The position numbers and the translations under genes are program-made. This document shows positions 26,024 through 34,328 of a stretch of 64,000 bases of DNA, piece by piece (position 1 is the stretch's first letter; each line of letters starts with the position of its first letter). The notes below the pieces were generated by a model that did not search any database, was not told the origin of the DNA, and saw nothing but the letters and a program-made list of their open reading frames with translations. The stretch is from Streptomyces sp. NBC_01142 (GTDB lineage Bacteria > Actinomycetota > Actinomycetes > Streptomycetales > Streptomycetaceae), in NCBI RefSeq assembly GCF_026341125.1, contig NZ_JAPEOR010000003.1, positions 310,001 through 374,000 of the forward strand. Reading direction: 5' to 3'.

Positions 26024-27238
26024 ATGGACGGCAAGGCGACGACGACCCGGGCGAGGCTGGACAGAGGCCGCAGCGCGCTCGGCCCTGGACTGGAACTGGT
26101 GCACACCGGCCGCGCGCCCACCCGGGCCGTACTCACCGCGGAACTCGGCGTCACCCGCGCCACCGCAGGCGCCGTGGCCGCCGAACTCGAAGCACTCGGA
26201 CTGATCAGGGTCGACTCCCGGCCGGGCGCGGCCGCCGGCTCCCAAGGTCGCCCCTCGCACCGTCTCGCCGTCGACGACACAGGCCCCGTCGTCCTCGCCG
26301 CGCAGGTGCACGCCGACGGATTCCGGGCAGCGCTCGTCGCACTCGGCGGCCGGACCGTCGCCACCGCGCCCGGCTGCGTCACGGTCTCCGCCGACCCTGC
26401 CCAGGTACTCGGCGAGGTCGTCGAGGCGGGCGCGGCCCTGCTGCGGGAGAGCGGGCGGCGGTGCGTGGGCGCGGGCCTCGCCGTACCCTCCGCCGTCGCC
26501 GAACCGGAAGGCACCGCACTCAACCCGCTCCACCTGGCCTGGCCGGCCGGGGCCCCCGTCCGGGACATCTTCGCCGACCGGGTCCGGGCCGCGGGGATCC
26601 AAGGCCCCGCCTTCACCGGCAACGATGTCAACCTCGCCGCGCTGGCCGAGCACCGCCACGGCGCGGGCCGCGGCGCGCAACACCTGCTCTGCGTCGCCAC
26701 CGGGCACCGCGGTGTCGGCGGCGCGCTCGTCCTCGACGGCCGTCTGCACACCGGCAGTTCGGGCCTCGCGCTCGAGGTCGGCCATCTCACCGTCAACCCC
26801 GAAGGCCGCCCCTGCCACTGCGGCAGCCGTGGCTGCCTCGACGTCGAGGCCGACCCGCTCGCCTTCCTCACGGCCGCCCGCCGTGATCCGGGCCCCGAGG
26901 TCTCCCTGCTCCAGCAGTCGAGGGATCTGCTGCGCACGGAGTACGACGACCCGGCCGTGCGGAACGCCTGCGAGGAGCTCATCGACCGGCTGGGTCTGGG
27001 ACTGGCCGGGCTGGTCAACATCCTCAACCCCGACCGCATCATCCTCGGCGGGCTGCACCGCGAGCTGCTCGATGCGGATCCCGAGCGGCTGCGTGCCGTG
27101 GTGGCCGACCGCAGTCTGTGGGGGCGCAGCGGCGGCGTACCGATCCTGGCCTGCGCACTCGACCACAACAGCCTGGTGGGAGCGGCGGAGCTGGCGTGGC
27201 AGCCGGTCCTCGACGACCCCCTCGGCGCGCTCAGCTGA
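26024..27238 (+). CDS. ROK-family transcriptional regulator
   Basis: 404 residues: N-terminal winged helix (APTRAVLTAELGVTRATAGAVAAELEALGLIRVD) joined to a ROK sugar-kinase-like domain with EVGHLTVNPEGRPCHCGSRGCLD zinc cluster near 260-280. Having the HTH marks it as a repressor rather than a kinase, although kinase-fold residues remain. Divergent from the MFS carrier with a XylR-like operator between them. A sugar or sugar phosphate is the probable effector. Confidence 0.9.
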   Translation: MDGKATTTRARLDRGRSALGPGLELVHTGRAPTRAVLTAELGVTRATAGAVAAELEALGLIRVDSRPGAAAGSQGRPSHRLAVDDTGPVVLAAQVHADGFRAALVALGGRTVATAPGCVTVSADPAQVLGEVVEAGAALLRESGRRCVGAGLAVPSAVAEPEGTALNPLHLAWPAGAPVRDIFADRVRAAGIQGPAFTGNDVNLAALAEHRHGAGRGAQHLLCVATGHRGVGGALVLDGRLHTGSSGLALEVGHLTVNPEGRPCHCGSRGCLDVEADPLAFLTAARRDPGPEVSLLQQSRDLLRTEYDDPAVRNACEELIDRLGLGLAGLVNILNPDRIILGGLHRELLDADPERLRAVVADRSLWGRSGGVPILACALDHNSLVGAAELAWQPVLDDPLGALS

Positions 27239-27386
27239 CCCGGGCGGAGGCGGGGAGGCGGGGGAGGGCTTCCCCGAGCGGCGGCGTGGCGCAGCGTGAC
27301 CGGCGCAAGCGTCAGGGCGCCGCACGGACACCCGTCCGGGGGCACGAGGGAAGCCTCGCGGTGCACTAACGGGTAGTCGATCACAT

Positions 27387-28244
27387 ATGACCCAGAAGCC
27401 TTCCGGCGAGGCGCCCACCGCGCACCGGCTCCAGCGCCTGCAGAGCAGGTTTCTCGCCTCCCCCGTCGGGCTCGGCTGGGAACGCGGCCGCGAGATCGAG
27501 TTGATGCACCGCGCCATGGGTTTTGCCGCACTCGGCTTTCTGACACTCGTCCCGCTGCTGATCGTCGTGGCGGCGGCCGACCCGGCCAGCGGGCAGGGCT
27601 TCGCGCGATGGCTGAGCCAGGCGCTGGGAGTCTCGGAGTCCTCGCAGGAAGAGGTCGAGCGGCTGTTCGGCATGCCGGGGCAGGCGCTTCAGCGTACGAC
27701 GGCCTTCGGCCTCGCCGCGCTCACCGTCTTCGGCCTGACCTTCGGATCGGTGGTGCAGACCGGCTACGAGAAGGTCTGGGACCTGCCGACGGCCCGCTGG
27801 CACACCATGTGGCGGCATGTCGTCTGGCTCGCTCTGCTCATCTTCTCGCTGGTGCTCTTCGTCAACACGGCACCCGTTCCGTCCGACCCCGCGTGGAGGG
27901 CGCTCCTCGGCGCCCTGGGCGACCTGATCGGCACGTTCCTGTTCTTCTGGTTCTCCCAGCGACTGCTGCTCGGCGGGCGGGTCCGCTGGCGGGCGCTGGT
28001 GCCGGGGGCCGTGACGACCGCCGTGTGCATGCTCGGGCTGCGGGTCTTCTCCCAGCTGGTCTTCTCACCGCTGATCGCGTCGAACACCATCACGTACGGC
28101 CCGTTCGGGACCGTGCTGGTGATTCAGTCCTGGCTGGTCGGCGTCGGGGTGGTCGTCTACGGCGGCGCGCTCGTGGGCCGTCTCATCCACGAGGAGCGCA
28201 CCGCCCGCCGGCTTCAGCGGGAGGCGGAGCAGGCGGAGGAGTAG
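27387..28244 (+). CDS. YihY/BrkB-family membrane protein
   Basis: 285 residues with six predicted membrane helices and the family's PLLIVVAAA first helix, GSVVQTGYEKVWDLPTARWHTMWRH loop and LVPGAVTTAVCMLGLRVFS segment. BrkB/YihY proteins were once misnamed RNase BN; their role is uncertain, perhaps transport. The 148-bp leader upstream is very GC-rich with no strong ribosome site. The gene overlaps the 3' end of the convergent phosphotriesterase pseudogene by 62 bp. Confidence 0.85.
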   Translation: MTQKPSGEAPTAHRLQRLQSRFLASPVGLGWERGREIELMHRAMGFAALGFLTLVPLLIVVAAADPASGQGFARWLSQALGVSESSQEEVERLFGMPGQALQRTTAFGLAALTVFGLTFGSVVQTGYEKVWDLPTARWHTMWRHVVWLALLIFSLVLFVNTAPVPSDPAWRALLGALGDLIGTFLFFWFSQRLLLGGRVRWRALVPGAVTTAVCMLGLRVFSQLVFSPLIASNTITYGPFGTVLVIQSWLVGVGVVVYGGALVGRLIHEERTARRLQREAEQAEE

Positions 28245-29209
28245 AACGCGGAACAGCAGAACGCGGAACTGGCGAAACTGGCGGAACAGCAGAACCTCGC
28301 ACGGCCCGGTCCCAGTCGACGGCGCAGGCGAGGGCCGGGTTCCCGACCAGTATCCGGTCCATGAGCTCTTTGCCCAGAGTGAGTTCGAGGCCCGGGCGGA
28401 GCCTGCGCAGCGGATACGGCATACCAGGGGTCTCCGGCGTCGTCGTGTCCCCGCCCAGCAGCAGCTGACCGCCGAAGCCGGCGTCCGCGAGCGCGGCAAG
28501 TGTCCCGGGCAGCCGCCAGTCAGTGGTGTGGTGTGCCCGCGACGGGCCGTCGAAGGCGAGATACGCACCTGTCGCGGCGGCCTCCCGCTGGACCACCGGA
28601 TCCGGGGAACGCCCGAGATGTCCGAGGATCACGCGCTGCGGCGGAACCCCGAACTCCCCGCAGAGCAGATCCAGCACGTCATATGCCCCCGTGCCCAGTT
28701 CCAGGTGGACGGCGAGGGGTGCGCCCGTGCGGTGATGGGCAGCGGCCGCAGCCGTCAGAGTGAGGCGGGCATGCGTGTCGATGCCGTGGAAGGTGCCCGC
28801 GACCTTGACGATCCCGGCCCGGACGCCCGACTCGCCGATGCCCTCGGTCAGTTCGGCGACGAAGAGCTCGGCGGGGCCGCGGTCGCGCAGCCGGCGGATC
28901 AGCTCCTCGTCGTAGTGGACCGACTGATGCAGTCCGGTCGCGGCCACCAACCTGGACACCGGACGACCGCGACAGGGACGCGAGGGCACCGGCCTGCCGT
29001 CCCATCCCGTACGGAGTCCACTGGACCACCGTCCGCCCGCCCAGCTCCCCGAAGGCGTGCAACCGGGCCGCCGCGGCCTCCGGATCGTCCAGTTCCTGCC
29101 CCGGCAGCCGCGGACTGCGCAGAAAGAGATGGTCGTGGGCGTCGCAGACTCCCAGCCAGCCCGCAGGTACGCCGCCGAGGATCGTCCGGACCGTGCGTAC
29201 GCCGCTCAC
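28183..29209 (-). pseudogene. Phosphotriesterase-like gene with one frameshift
   Basis: The N-terminal part reads from GTG 29209 (SGVRTVRTILGG, CDAHDHLFLRSP with the metal-binding HxH, TVVQWTPYGMGRQAGALASLSR). The rest (VAATGLHQSVHYDEELI ... ILGHLGRSPDPVVQRE ... LLLGGDTTTPETPG) continues in another frame. One extra A at 28949-28950 (CACCAACC for expected CACCACC) breaks SGVQV-VAATGLHQ. Removing it restores a full amidohydrolase-superfamily protein. The C terminus after NPALACAVDW runs into a Pro/Ser tail with GCGGAAC repeats and overlaps brkB, so the native stop may also be lost. GTGA overlap with the DUF4865 gene shows one operon. A sequencing error is the alternative. Confidence 0.8.
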
Positions 29210-29760
29210 CACTGCCTGCCCCGGCGGAGCCCCGCGTGCTGCGGGGCCGAGAGGTGGAGCACCTCGTAGCGGTCGCCGACCTCCTTGGGAGCGTCGTGCG
29301 CCCAGAGCGAGAAATACAGCAGCTCCCAGTGGTGCGGGTCGACGGCGAGTGCCGCGGACACCACGCCGTCGAGGCGCGCGAGCCGTTCGGTCTCCCGTAC
29401 CGCCTCCTCGATCAGGGGGGCGAGCGGAGTCGGCTGGGGAATGCGCTGACGGCGCCGTACGGCGGTGCGCGGCGCAGCGCCGTACGCCGGGCCGTCCTCG
29501 TACGAGAGCCCCGTCCAGTGCCGCACCTCGGGCCGCCCGAAGTCGTCGACGAGTCTCTGGAATCCGGGGCCCCAGAGGAAGGAGTTCATGCCCTCGGGCG
29601 TCGCCCACAGATACAGCGGCGCGTACTGGTTCACGGGGGAGTCCCCGCCGCGCTCGCGTATCAGATAGGCCTTGAGACCGAGGCCCGGGAAGTCGTCGAG
29701 CAGCTGCCCCTTCGTCGCCACTCGTTCACGGATGATCCCCATGTCGTAGTCGGCGGGCAG
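29206..29760 (-). pseudogene. DUF4865 gene, 3' part, cut by prophage insertion
   Basis: From ATG 29742 the frame reads MGIIRERVATKGQLLDDFPGLGLKAY ... NQYAPLYLWATPEGMNSFLWGPG ... for 178 residues, matching the DUF4865 family. The true start is missing: upstream codons LPADYD end at the AG core of the left attachment site. The first six codons (MQYEIT) lie 19.46 kb away at 49225-49242. Joined, the gene would encode 190 residues. The internal ATG could still allow an N-terminally shortened product, but the native promoter and ribosome site are separated. Family role is unknown, probably a small oxidative or catabolic enzyme in a TetR-controlled operon. Confidence 0.85.
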
Positions 29761-29787
29761 AGTCAGCTGGACACTACGTCATACTGC
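29741..29787. other. Left attachment junction (attL)
   Basis: Chromosomal arm up to 29758 (read on the minus strand as the LPADYDM codons of DUF4865), AG core at 29759-29760, phage arm AGTCAGCTGGAC at 29761-29772 continuing to CATACTG at 29780-29786. The phage arm is the inverted match of the arm at the other end of the element. Confidence 0.85.
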
Positions 29788-29803
29788 TGGCAGGGGAGGC
29801 CGC

Positions 29804-31297
29804 ATGACACAGGAGATTGATCTCTACCTTCGCAAGTCGAAGATCACACGAGCACGGGACAAGGCGCTGACGTTCCGCGCTCAGGAGAGCCGTGGGCGCC
29901 GATGGGCGGAGGAACACGACTACACCGTACGCAAGGTGTGGTCCGACAACTTGAGCGCGTACAGCGACACCACCCGCCCGGAGTTCGACAAGGCGATTTC
30001 AGCGCTTGCGGCCGACGAAGTGCCAGCCCTGTGGAGCTACGCCCTGGACCGGTTTTCACGGAAGGGTGCGGGATCGGTCCTCCCGCTATTGGACTCCGGA
30101 AAGCGCCTTATCTTCGACTACGAGCGCCTGGATTCCGCGGAGCCAAGGGACCGGAAACAGATCATCAACCGGGCGGAGGAGGCCCGGGAATACTCGGAAC
30201 TCCTCTCTCATCGCGTTCTCGACACTAAGGCGCAGCAGCGTGAAGAGGGAGCGTGGCTGGGCGCGGCCCCCTACGGTTTCGAGATCGACGACCCAGACAC
30301 GCGAAAGCTGAAGCACGGCAAGACGTGGTCGGTCATCCTGCGCATCTTCAGGGAGACGGCACAGGGGAAGTCCGGCCGAACTATTTCGATGGGCCTGACC
30401 GCTGACAAGGTCCCTGCCGCGAACGGCGGTCAGTGGGCTGGCTCCTCAGTGCACCGGATTGTTCAGAGCCCGGTGTACGAGGGCTGGCAGTCGGTGACGC
30501 TCGTCAAGGGCGGCCGGTCAATCGCTTACCGCAATGGACGGGGCGAGAGAGTGTCCGTTCTTGCGGAAGGAGTGGAGCCGGTGCCGCCTGCCCTTGTCAA
30601 GGCTGCGCGTCTGGCGGTGGCGGGGCACTCTGTCGTCGCTCCGGAATACCGCAGCCGTAAGCCGAAGCACCTACTGACGGGGTTGCTGACATGTGACGGG
30701 TGCAAGGGCAGTGGGTCGGCCATCCACGGGAGGTCGTACCGGTGTTACAGGTACACGGTGGGGCAACCATGCCCTAACCCCGCGTCGGTAATGCGGTCGC
30801 TGCTGGAGGAGTACGTCTACGGCGAGTGGCTTGCCGCGATTACTGCCGCGCGGGTCGGCGACGCAAGCCCGCTCATGGTGGCCGTCGCGGAGCGTTGGGT
30901 GGCCCTGACGAAGCCGGAGGAGACGACAGAGCACCGGGAAGCGCTGGCGGCTGTCAAGGCTGCGGATCGGGCGCTGGAACAACTGGCCATGGATCGCAGG
31001 GCCGGCGTCTACGACGGCGCGATGGGTCGATTCTTTCCGCGGCTCGTCCAGGAGGCGGAGGCGGATCTAGCCGCAGCCTCCGAACGCGTTGCGGAGTTCG
31101 GCGGTCCCGTAGATCTGAGCATCTTCGACGAGCCGGAGACGCTCAGCGGCGCGTGGCAAGCAGCAGACGACGACCTGCGCCGGGACTTGATTCGCCTTGC
31201 GGTCGACCGCGTGACCATCACGCGCGGTGGGCGGGGGCGACCGTTCATCGGGGACGAGCGCTGCCTGATCAAGTGGGCGGAGCCAGCCCCGCAGTGA
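29804..31297 (+). CDS. Large serine recombinase (phage integrase)
   Basis: 497 residues. The N-terminal catalytic domain has the nucleophile Ser12 in LYLRKSK, Arg-rich ESRGRRWAEEHDY, and WSYALDRFSRKG with the active-site Arg. A recombinase domain (GAAPYGFEIDD, APYGF motif) follows, then a zinc-ribbon domain with LTCDGCKGSGSA and CYRYTVGQPCPN (four Cys near 305-330), and a coiled-coil region. The size is that of phage integrases, not resolvases. ATG lies 43 bp from the attachment core behind GGGGAGG. It catalyses attP x attB exchange at the DUF4865 gene; excision would need a directionality factor, not identified here. Confidence 0.95.
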   Translation: MTQEIDLYLRKSKITRARDKALTFRAQESRGRRWAEEHDYTVRKVWSDNLSAYSDTTRPEFDKAISALAADEVPALWSYALDRFSRKGAGSVLPLLDSGKRLIFDYERLDSAEPRDRKQIINRAEEAREYSELLSHRVLDTKAQQREEGAWLGAAPYGFEIDDPDTRKLKHGKTWSVILRIFRETAQGKSGRTISMGLTADKVPAANGGQWAGSSVHRIVQSPVYEGWQSVTLVKGGRSIAYRNGRGERVSVLAEGVEPVPPALVKAARLAVAGHSVVAPEYRSRKPKHLLTGLLTCDGCKGSGSAIHGRSYRCYRYTVGQPCPNPASVMRSLLEEYVYGEWLAAITAARVGDASPLMVAVAERWVALTKPEETTEHREALAAVKAADRALEQLAMDRRAGVYDGAMGRFFPRLVQEAEADLAAASERVAEFGGPVDLSIFDEPETLSGAWQAADDDLRRDLIRLAVDRVTITRGGRGRPFIGDERCLIKWAEPAPQ

Positions 31298-31307
31298 CGC
31301 TTCTGAA

Positions 31308-31350
31308 CAGCAGAACGGCCCCCATAGCATCGACGGGGGCCGTTCTGCTG
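31308..31350. terminator. Bidirectional terminator after integrase
   Basis: Perfect 16-bp inverted arms (CAGCAGAACGGCCCCC at 31308-31323 with its complement at 31335-31350) with an 11-base loop. Lies between convergent ends of the integrase and the small minus-strand regulator. Confidence 0.85.
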
Positions 31351-31357
31351 TGCTGCT

Positions 31358-31558
31358 TCACTCGGCTGGTGGCGTACTCCACGGCCCTGCCGACGGTCGC
31401 TCTGGGAGCTTCACGCCGGGACGCCGGCAGTAGTACGCCACGAACCGCCGTAGGACGTCGGAGCGGTCGGTGTCGTCGGGGACGGCTTCACCGAACGCGC
31501 TCCATAGTTCGGCGTCGATGCGGAAGCGGCTGGCAGGCGTCTTCGGCTGGTTGGGCAT
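31358..31558 (-). CDS. Small ribbon-helix-helix-like regulator (66 aa)
   Basis: Reads MPNQPKTPASRFRIDAELW then a helical stretch with DRSDVLRRFVAYYCRR. A short beta strand with alternating basic residues (SRFRID) followed by two helices is the pattern of RHH/MetJ-Arc DNA-binding proteins; the assignment is by pattern, not by homology search. The longer frame upstream crosses the operator region and is rejected. The ATG lacks a ribosome site but has TACGGT six bases before it, suggesting a leaderless message. Two GGTGTGGACACACC palindromes lie just upstream, likely its operators. Probably controls its own synthesis and the divergent zinc-protein gene. Confidence 0.6.
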   Translation of the reverse strand: MPNQPKTPASRFRIDAELWSAFGEAVPDDTDRSDVLRRFVAYYCRRPGVKLPERPSAGPWSTPPAE

Positions 31559-31575
31559 GAGACGACCGTAGCAGA

Positions 31576-31620
31576 GGTGTGGACACACCCTCGGAGTTGC
31601 GCGTAAGGTGTGGACACACC
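31576..31620. promoter_or_regulatory. Twin palindromic operators over divergent promoter
   Basis: GGTGTGGACACACC occurs at 31576-31589 and again at 31607-31620, centre-to-centre 31 bp, three helical turns. Rightward, TGGACA (31580-31585) and TAAGGT (31604-31609) spaced by 18 bp form a good promoter, so one operator covers the -35 and the other the -10/start. A textbook repression arrangement for the adjacent small regulator. Confidence 0.7.
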
Positions 31621-31643
31621 CCGGGGTTCCTTCCCGGGAACAG

Positions 31644-31682
31644 CACAACCCCGCGTCAACTTGGCGGAAGAGCGGGGTTGTG
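31644..31682 (+). terminator. Leader hairpin (terminator or attenuator)
   Basis: CACAACCCCGC (31644-31654) pairs perfectly with GCGGGGTTGTG (31672-31682) in the predicted untranslated leader of the zinc-protein gene, 20 bp before its start codon. No long T tract follows, so it may act as an attenuator or stabilising stem rather than a full terminator. Confidence 0.5.
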
Positions 31683-31702
31683 TCCTACATGAGGAGACTC
31701 CA

Positions 31703-32383
31703 GTGTACGCAACCATCACCATCCCCGGCGTCGACATCCTCACCCTCACCCCTGCGCAGCTTGACGGCATTGCCTGCGTCGTCTGCGAAGGGGAGGACGG
31801 CGCGATGGTCCCCGTCGGCACGGTCGACGGCTGCCAGGTGTTCGCTCACGTCGGGTGCGCGGAGAGGCCGACGACGAACACGGGCCCCGTCCTCATCGTC
31901 GGCGCCTGCCAGAGCGACGCGGAGCGTTCGGATCTCTACGCCTTCGCCTTCGACGTCACGGATCAGCTCTGCCGGCCGACCGTCGTTGCCACGCATGACC
32001 ACTTCGACGTCAGGCAGTTCGCTGCAGTCGTCGTCTACGGGCCGTCGCTGGAGGACGAGCAGCCCGCCCCCATGGACCCGTACGCGGCCGTCCTGGAGGC
32101 GGAGGCGCACGCCTACGGCGTTCCCGTCGTCGCACCGCAGAGCGTCCACCTGACGGCCGCGTGCGATGCCTGCGCGCAGGTGCAGACAATCGCCACGGCT
32201 CGCAACGAGTGCGGAGAGGTGTTCTGCGTCGACTGCCGCGGAGAGTCGGCAGGGTGTGCATGGTGCTTCGAGGACGAGCCGACGGAGCCTCTCGCGGTCG
32301 ACGGGGGTTGGGCGCTGATGTGCTCCGGCTGCGCGGTGACGGCGCACGCGACGTCGACGAGCCGGATCCTCGCTGCCGCGTAG
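31703..32383 (+). CDS. Phage zinc-cluster hypothetical protein (226 aa)
   Basis: Unrecognised protein from GTG 31703 behind GAGGAGA. The N-terminal part has strands and a CVVCEGEDG...HVGC pair. The C-terminal 75 residues have a dense cysteine set: CDACAQ, CGEVFCVDCRGESAGCAWCFED, MCSGC, resembling a double zinc ribbon or RING-like cross-brace. The upstream in-frame GTG at 31610 overlaps operator and transcription start, so is rejected. Driven by the operator-controlled promoter at 31580-31609 and followed by a strong terminator, so it is a single-gene transcript. Being the one gene co-regulated with the small repressor, it may be an early or lysogenic function such as host takeover or exclusion. 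Inference only. Confidence 0.6.
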   Translation: MYATITIPGVDILTLTPAQLDGIACVVCEGEDGAMVPVGTVDGCQVFAHVGCAERPTTNTGPVLIVGACQSDAERSDLYAFAFDVTDQLCRPTVVATHDHFDVRQFAAVVVYGPSLEDEQPAPMDPYAAVLEAEAHAYGVPVVAPQSVHLTAACDACAQVQTIATARNECGEVFCVDCRGESAGCAWCFEDEPTEPLAVDGGWALMCSGCAVTAHATSTSRILAAA

Positions 32384-32400
32384 CTCACTCGCTGTAACGA

Positions 32401-32436
32401 AAGGCTCGCTGCCCTCTCTGGGTAGCGAGCCTTCGG
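32401..32436 (+). terminator. Terminator after zinc-cluster gene
   Basis: AAGGCTCGCT (32401-32410) pairs with AGCGAGCCTT (32424-32433), followed by TTCGG. Sits 17 bp after the stop codon. Confidence 0.75.
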
Positions 32437-32629
32437 CGTTCCTGGCGTCGTCGTCGGGCGCGTCAGTTTGGCACTCGCTCGGGGCTGTCGTCGTGAAGCG
32501 GACGATCCTCCTCCGCGCCTATTGCCCCATTCGGGCGATACGCACCATGTAAGGGTGGGTCAGACTGGTCAAACGGCCTTGAAGTTTGTCGCCCCCTGAC
32601 CTGCGATGATGTCCGTTTGGTCAAACTAA
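32434..32629. promoter_or_regulatory. Non-coding stretch with repeated TGGTCAAAC sites
   Basis: TGGTCAAAC occurs at 32566-32574 and 32618-32626; the second is part of the inverted repeat GTTTG-GT-CAAAC (32615-32626). Between them is TGACCTGCGATGATG (32597-32611), nearly repeated at 38681-38695. No gene is visible. It looks like a phage control region whose downstream gene was displaced by the insertion sequence starting at 32630. Confidence 0.4.
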
Positions 32630-34326
32630 GGGCTTGCAGATCATTAACACGTCGTCTTGATCTTGTTGCTGGGCTCGCCGGTTTGGGCGAGGACCCGAGC
32701 TCGGAGGGCCGCGAGGACGACGGGTGGTGTCGTCGCGGGTGGGATGACGATGCCGTGTGCCTCGAGCAGTCTCCTGTTCTTCAGGAGGGTGCGGTGCATC
32801 GCGGTGCGGCTGCTGCCGAATAGTACGGCGAGAGGTTCCGCGGCCAGGGCGACCCGCAGATGGAGCACGGTGGCCAGGACCTGTTCGGGGAAGGCGAGCC
32901 GGGGCGGACGGCCGCGCCGGGCATCGCCGTCGGGGGCCAAGGTTCCTGTGAGGGCGTCCAGTTGTTGCCGGGACATGCCGGTCAGGGCGGGATCGGACAG
33001 CAGGGCCTGCTCCCACTGCGGGGCCGGTGCCTGCGGAGCCCGGGCCGCCGGGACGGCAGGGCAGGGCTGCGGGTGCAGGGCATAGTTCCAGTCGCCATGG
33101 AATGCGTGCCGGGTCAGCGGCAGTGCCGCCATCTGGGCGTCACCGATGCGGACTCCGGTGGGATAGGTGTTGGTGTCGAGTGCGGCTCTCACGCGCAGCC
33201 CGGTGCGGGTGGTGGTCGCAGCGATGGACTGGACGATGACTTCGTGGCTGGTCAGCGGGCGGCCGCGCCAGTTCATGGTGATGTGCGAGAAGAGCCGGTG
33301 TTCGATCTTGTTCCACTTCGATGTGCCCGGCGGCAGATGACACACGGTGATGGTCAGTCCCGTTTCGGCAGCGAGCCGGGCCAGTTGCAGTTTCCAGGCT
33401 CGGGTGCGGTAGCCGTTGGAGCCGCCCGCGTCAGCGGTGATCAGCAGTCGTGCCGCCTGCGGGTAGGCAGCCCGGCCCTGGCCGTGCCACCAGCGGCGGA
33501 TCGACTCGACCGCGAACGCGGCGGTGTCGTGATCGGTGCCGACGTTGACCCAGCCGGTGTCCGCCGCCAGATCGTAGATCCCGTAGGGGACGGCCTTGCC
33601 CAGCTGCGGGTCGGCGAAGTCATGCACGTTCACCGGCACCGGCTCACCCGACGGCCGCCACTGGCGGCCGTTGTTCTTGAACTCGCCGACGAGCTCTTTC
33701 TTCTTGGTATCCACGCTGATGACCGGCTGGCCGGCGTCCCGGTGCTCGCGGGCCTGCTCGTTGAGATAGCGGAACTGGGCATCCCGGTCCGGGTGCTGGC
33801 TGCCCTCGATTGTCTTGGCATTGGCCTGCAGGCTGAGCCCCTCCTCCCGCAGCAGGTTGGCGACGGTGTCGGCACTGACGCGGTGCCCGGCTCGGGTCAG
33901 CTCCCGCGCAAGCGTGCGGGTGGACTTCACCGTCCACCGCAGCGGCGACATCGGGTCACCCCGCACATCCGGCTCAACCAGCGCCAACAGTGCCGGCCGC
34001 AGCCCTGGATTCAGATCCGCGACCCGCTTGCGGCCCCCGCCTGGCCGCCGCACCCGCCCCAGAGGCTCCTCACCCGCCTCCAGCTCGAACACGCCCTTGC
34101 GGACCGTCGTCTCGCTGACCGCAGCGGCCTGTGCCACCGCCCGGACACCGCCGTGCCCCAGGCCCCGGGCCTCCGCAGCCATCAACAACCGCCGCTGCCG
34201 CTCGTCCAGCTGCGGGAGCAACACCGCGAACTTCACGGCGAGTTGGTCACGAGTCTCATCCGGGATGCGCATACCACACCAACGAGCCTCAGGGCGGGAA
34301 GCAACACCTTGATTCCCTGCAAGCCC
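32630..34326 (-). mobile_element. ISAzo13-like insertion sequence
   Basis: Ends carry inverted GGGCTTGCAG (32630-32639) and CTGCAAGCCC (34317-34326). TAA flanks both sides (32627-32629, 34327-34329), consistent with a 3-bp target duplication, although the right copy is shared with the start of the next insertion sequence. One transposase gene fills it on the minus strand. Confidence 0.8.
32644..34272 (-). CDS. ISAzo13-family transposase
   Basis: 542 residues. N-terminal helix-turn-helix (GVRAVAQAAAVSETTVRKGV), a GGGRKR basic linker, then a DDE-type catalytic core with VISVDTKKKE, LITADAGGSNGYRTR and LPPGTSKWNKIEHRLFSHI, features of the ISAzo13 family (the NKIEHRLF glutamate is the third acidic residue). 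Full length with no frameshift, so possibly still active. The C-terminal 120 residues are Pro/Ala-rich plus a second helical domain. The stop lies 14 bp inside the left terminal repeat. Confidence 0.88.
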   Translation of the reverse strand: MRIPDETRDQLAVKFAVLLPQLDERQRRLLMAAEARGLGHGGVRAVAQAAAVSETTVRKGVFELEAGEEPLGRVRRPGGGRKRVADLNPGLRPALLALVEPDVRGDPMSPLRWTVKSTRTLARELTRAGHRVSADTVANLLREEGLSLQANAKTIEGSQHPDRDAQFRYLNEQAREHRDAGQPVISVDTKKKELVGEFKNNGRQWRPSGEPVPVNVHDFADPQLGKAVPYGIYDLAADTGWVNVGTDHDTAAFAVESIRRWWHGQGRAAYPQAARLLITADAGGSNGYRTRAWKLQLARLAAETGLTITVCHLPPGTSKWNKIEHRLFSHITMNWRGRPLTSHEVIVQSIAATTTRTGLRVRAALDTNTYPTGVRIGDAQMAALPLTRHAFHGDWNYALHPQPCPAVPAARAPQAPAPQWEQALLSDPALTGMSRQQLDALTGTLAPDGDARRGRPPRLAFPEQVLATVLHLRVALAAEPLAVLFGSSRTAMHRTLLKNRRLLEAHGIVIPPATTPPVVLAALRARVLAQTGEPSNKIKTTC

Positions 34327-34328
34327 TA

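Noticed and set aside
28232..28300. Regulatory repeat array from GCGGAAC words
   Set aside because: They fall in the Pro/Ser-rich tail of the phosphotriesterase pseudogene and are irregular; most simply degenerate sequence after stop loss.
29206..29742. Intact DUF4865 gene starting at the internal ATG
   Set aside because: The six native codons and the TetR-linked leader are found beyond the prophage, so this is a truncated remnant even if the internal ATG is used.
31358..32383. Toxin-antitoxin pair
   Set aside because: The small RHH-like protein and the Cys-rich protein are divergent, not overlapping in one operon, and the larger protein has no recognisable toxin fold.
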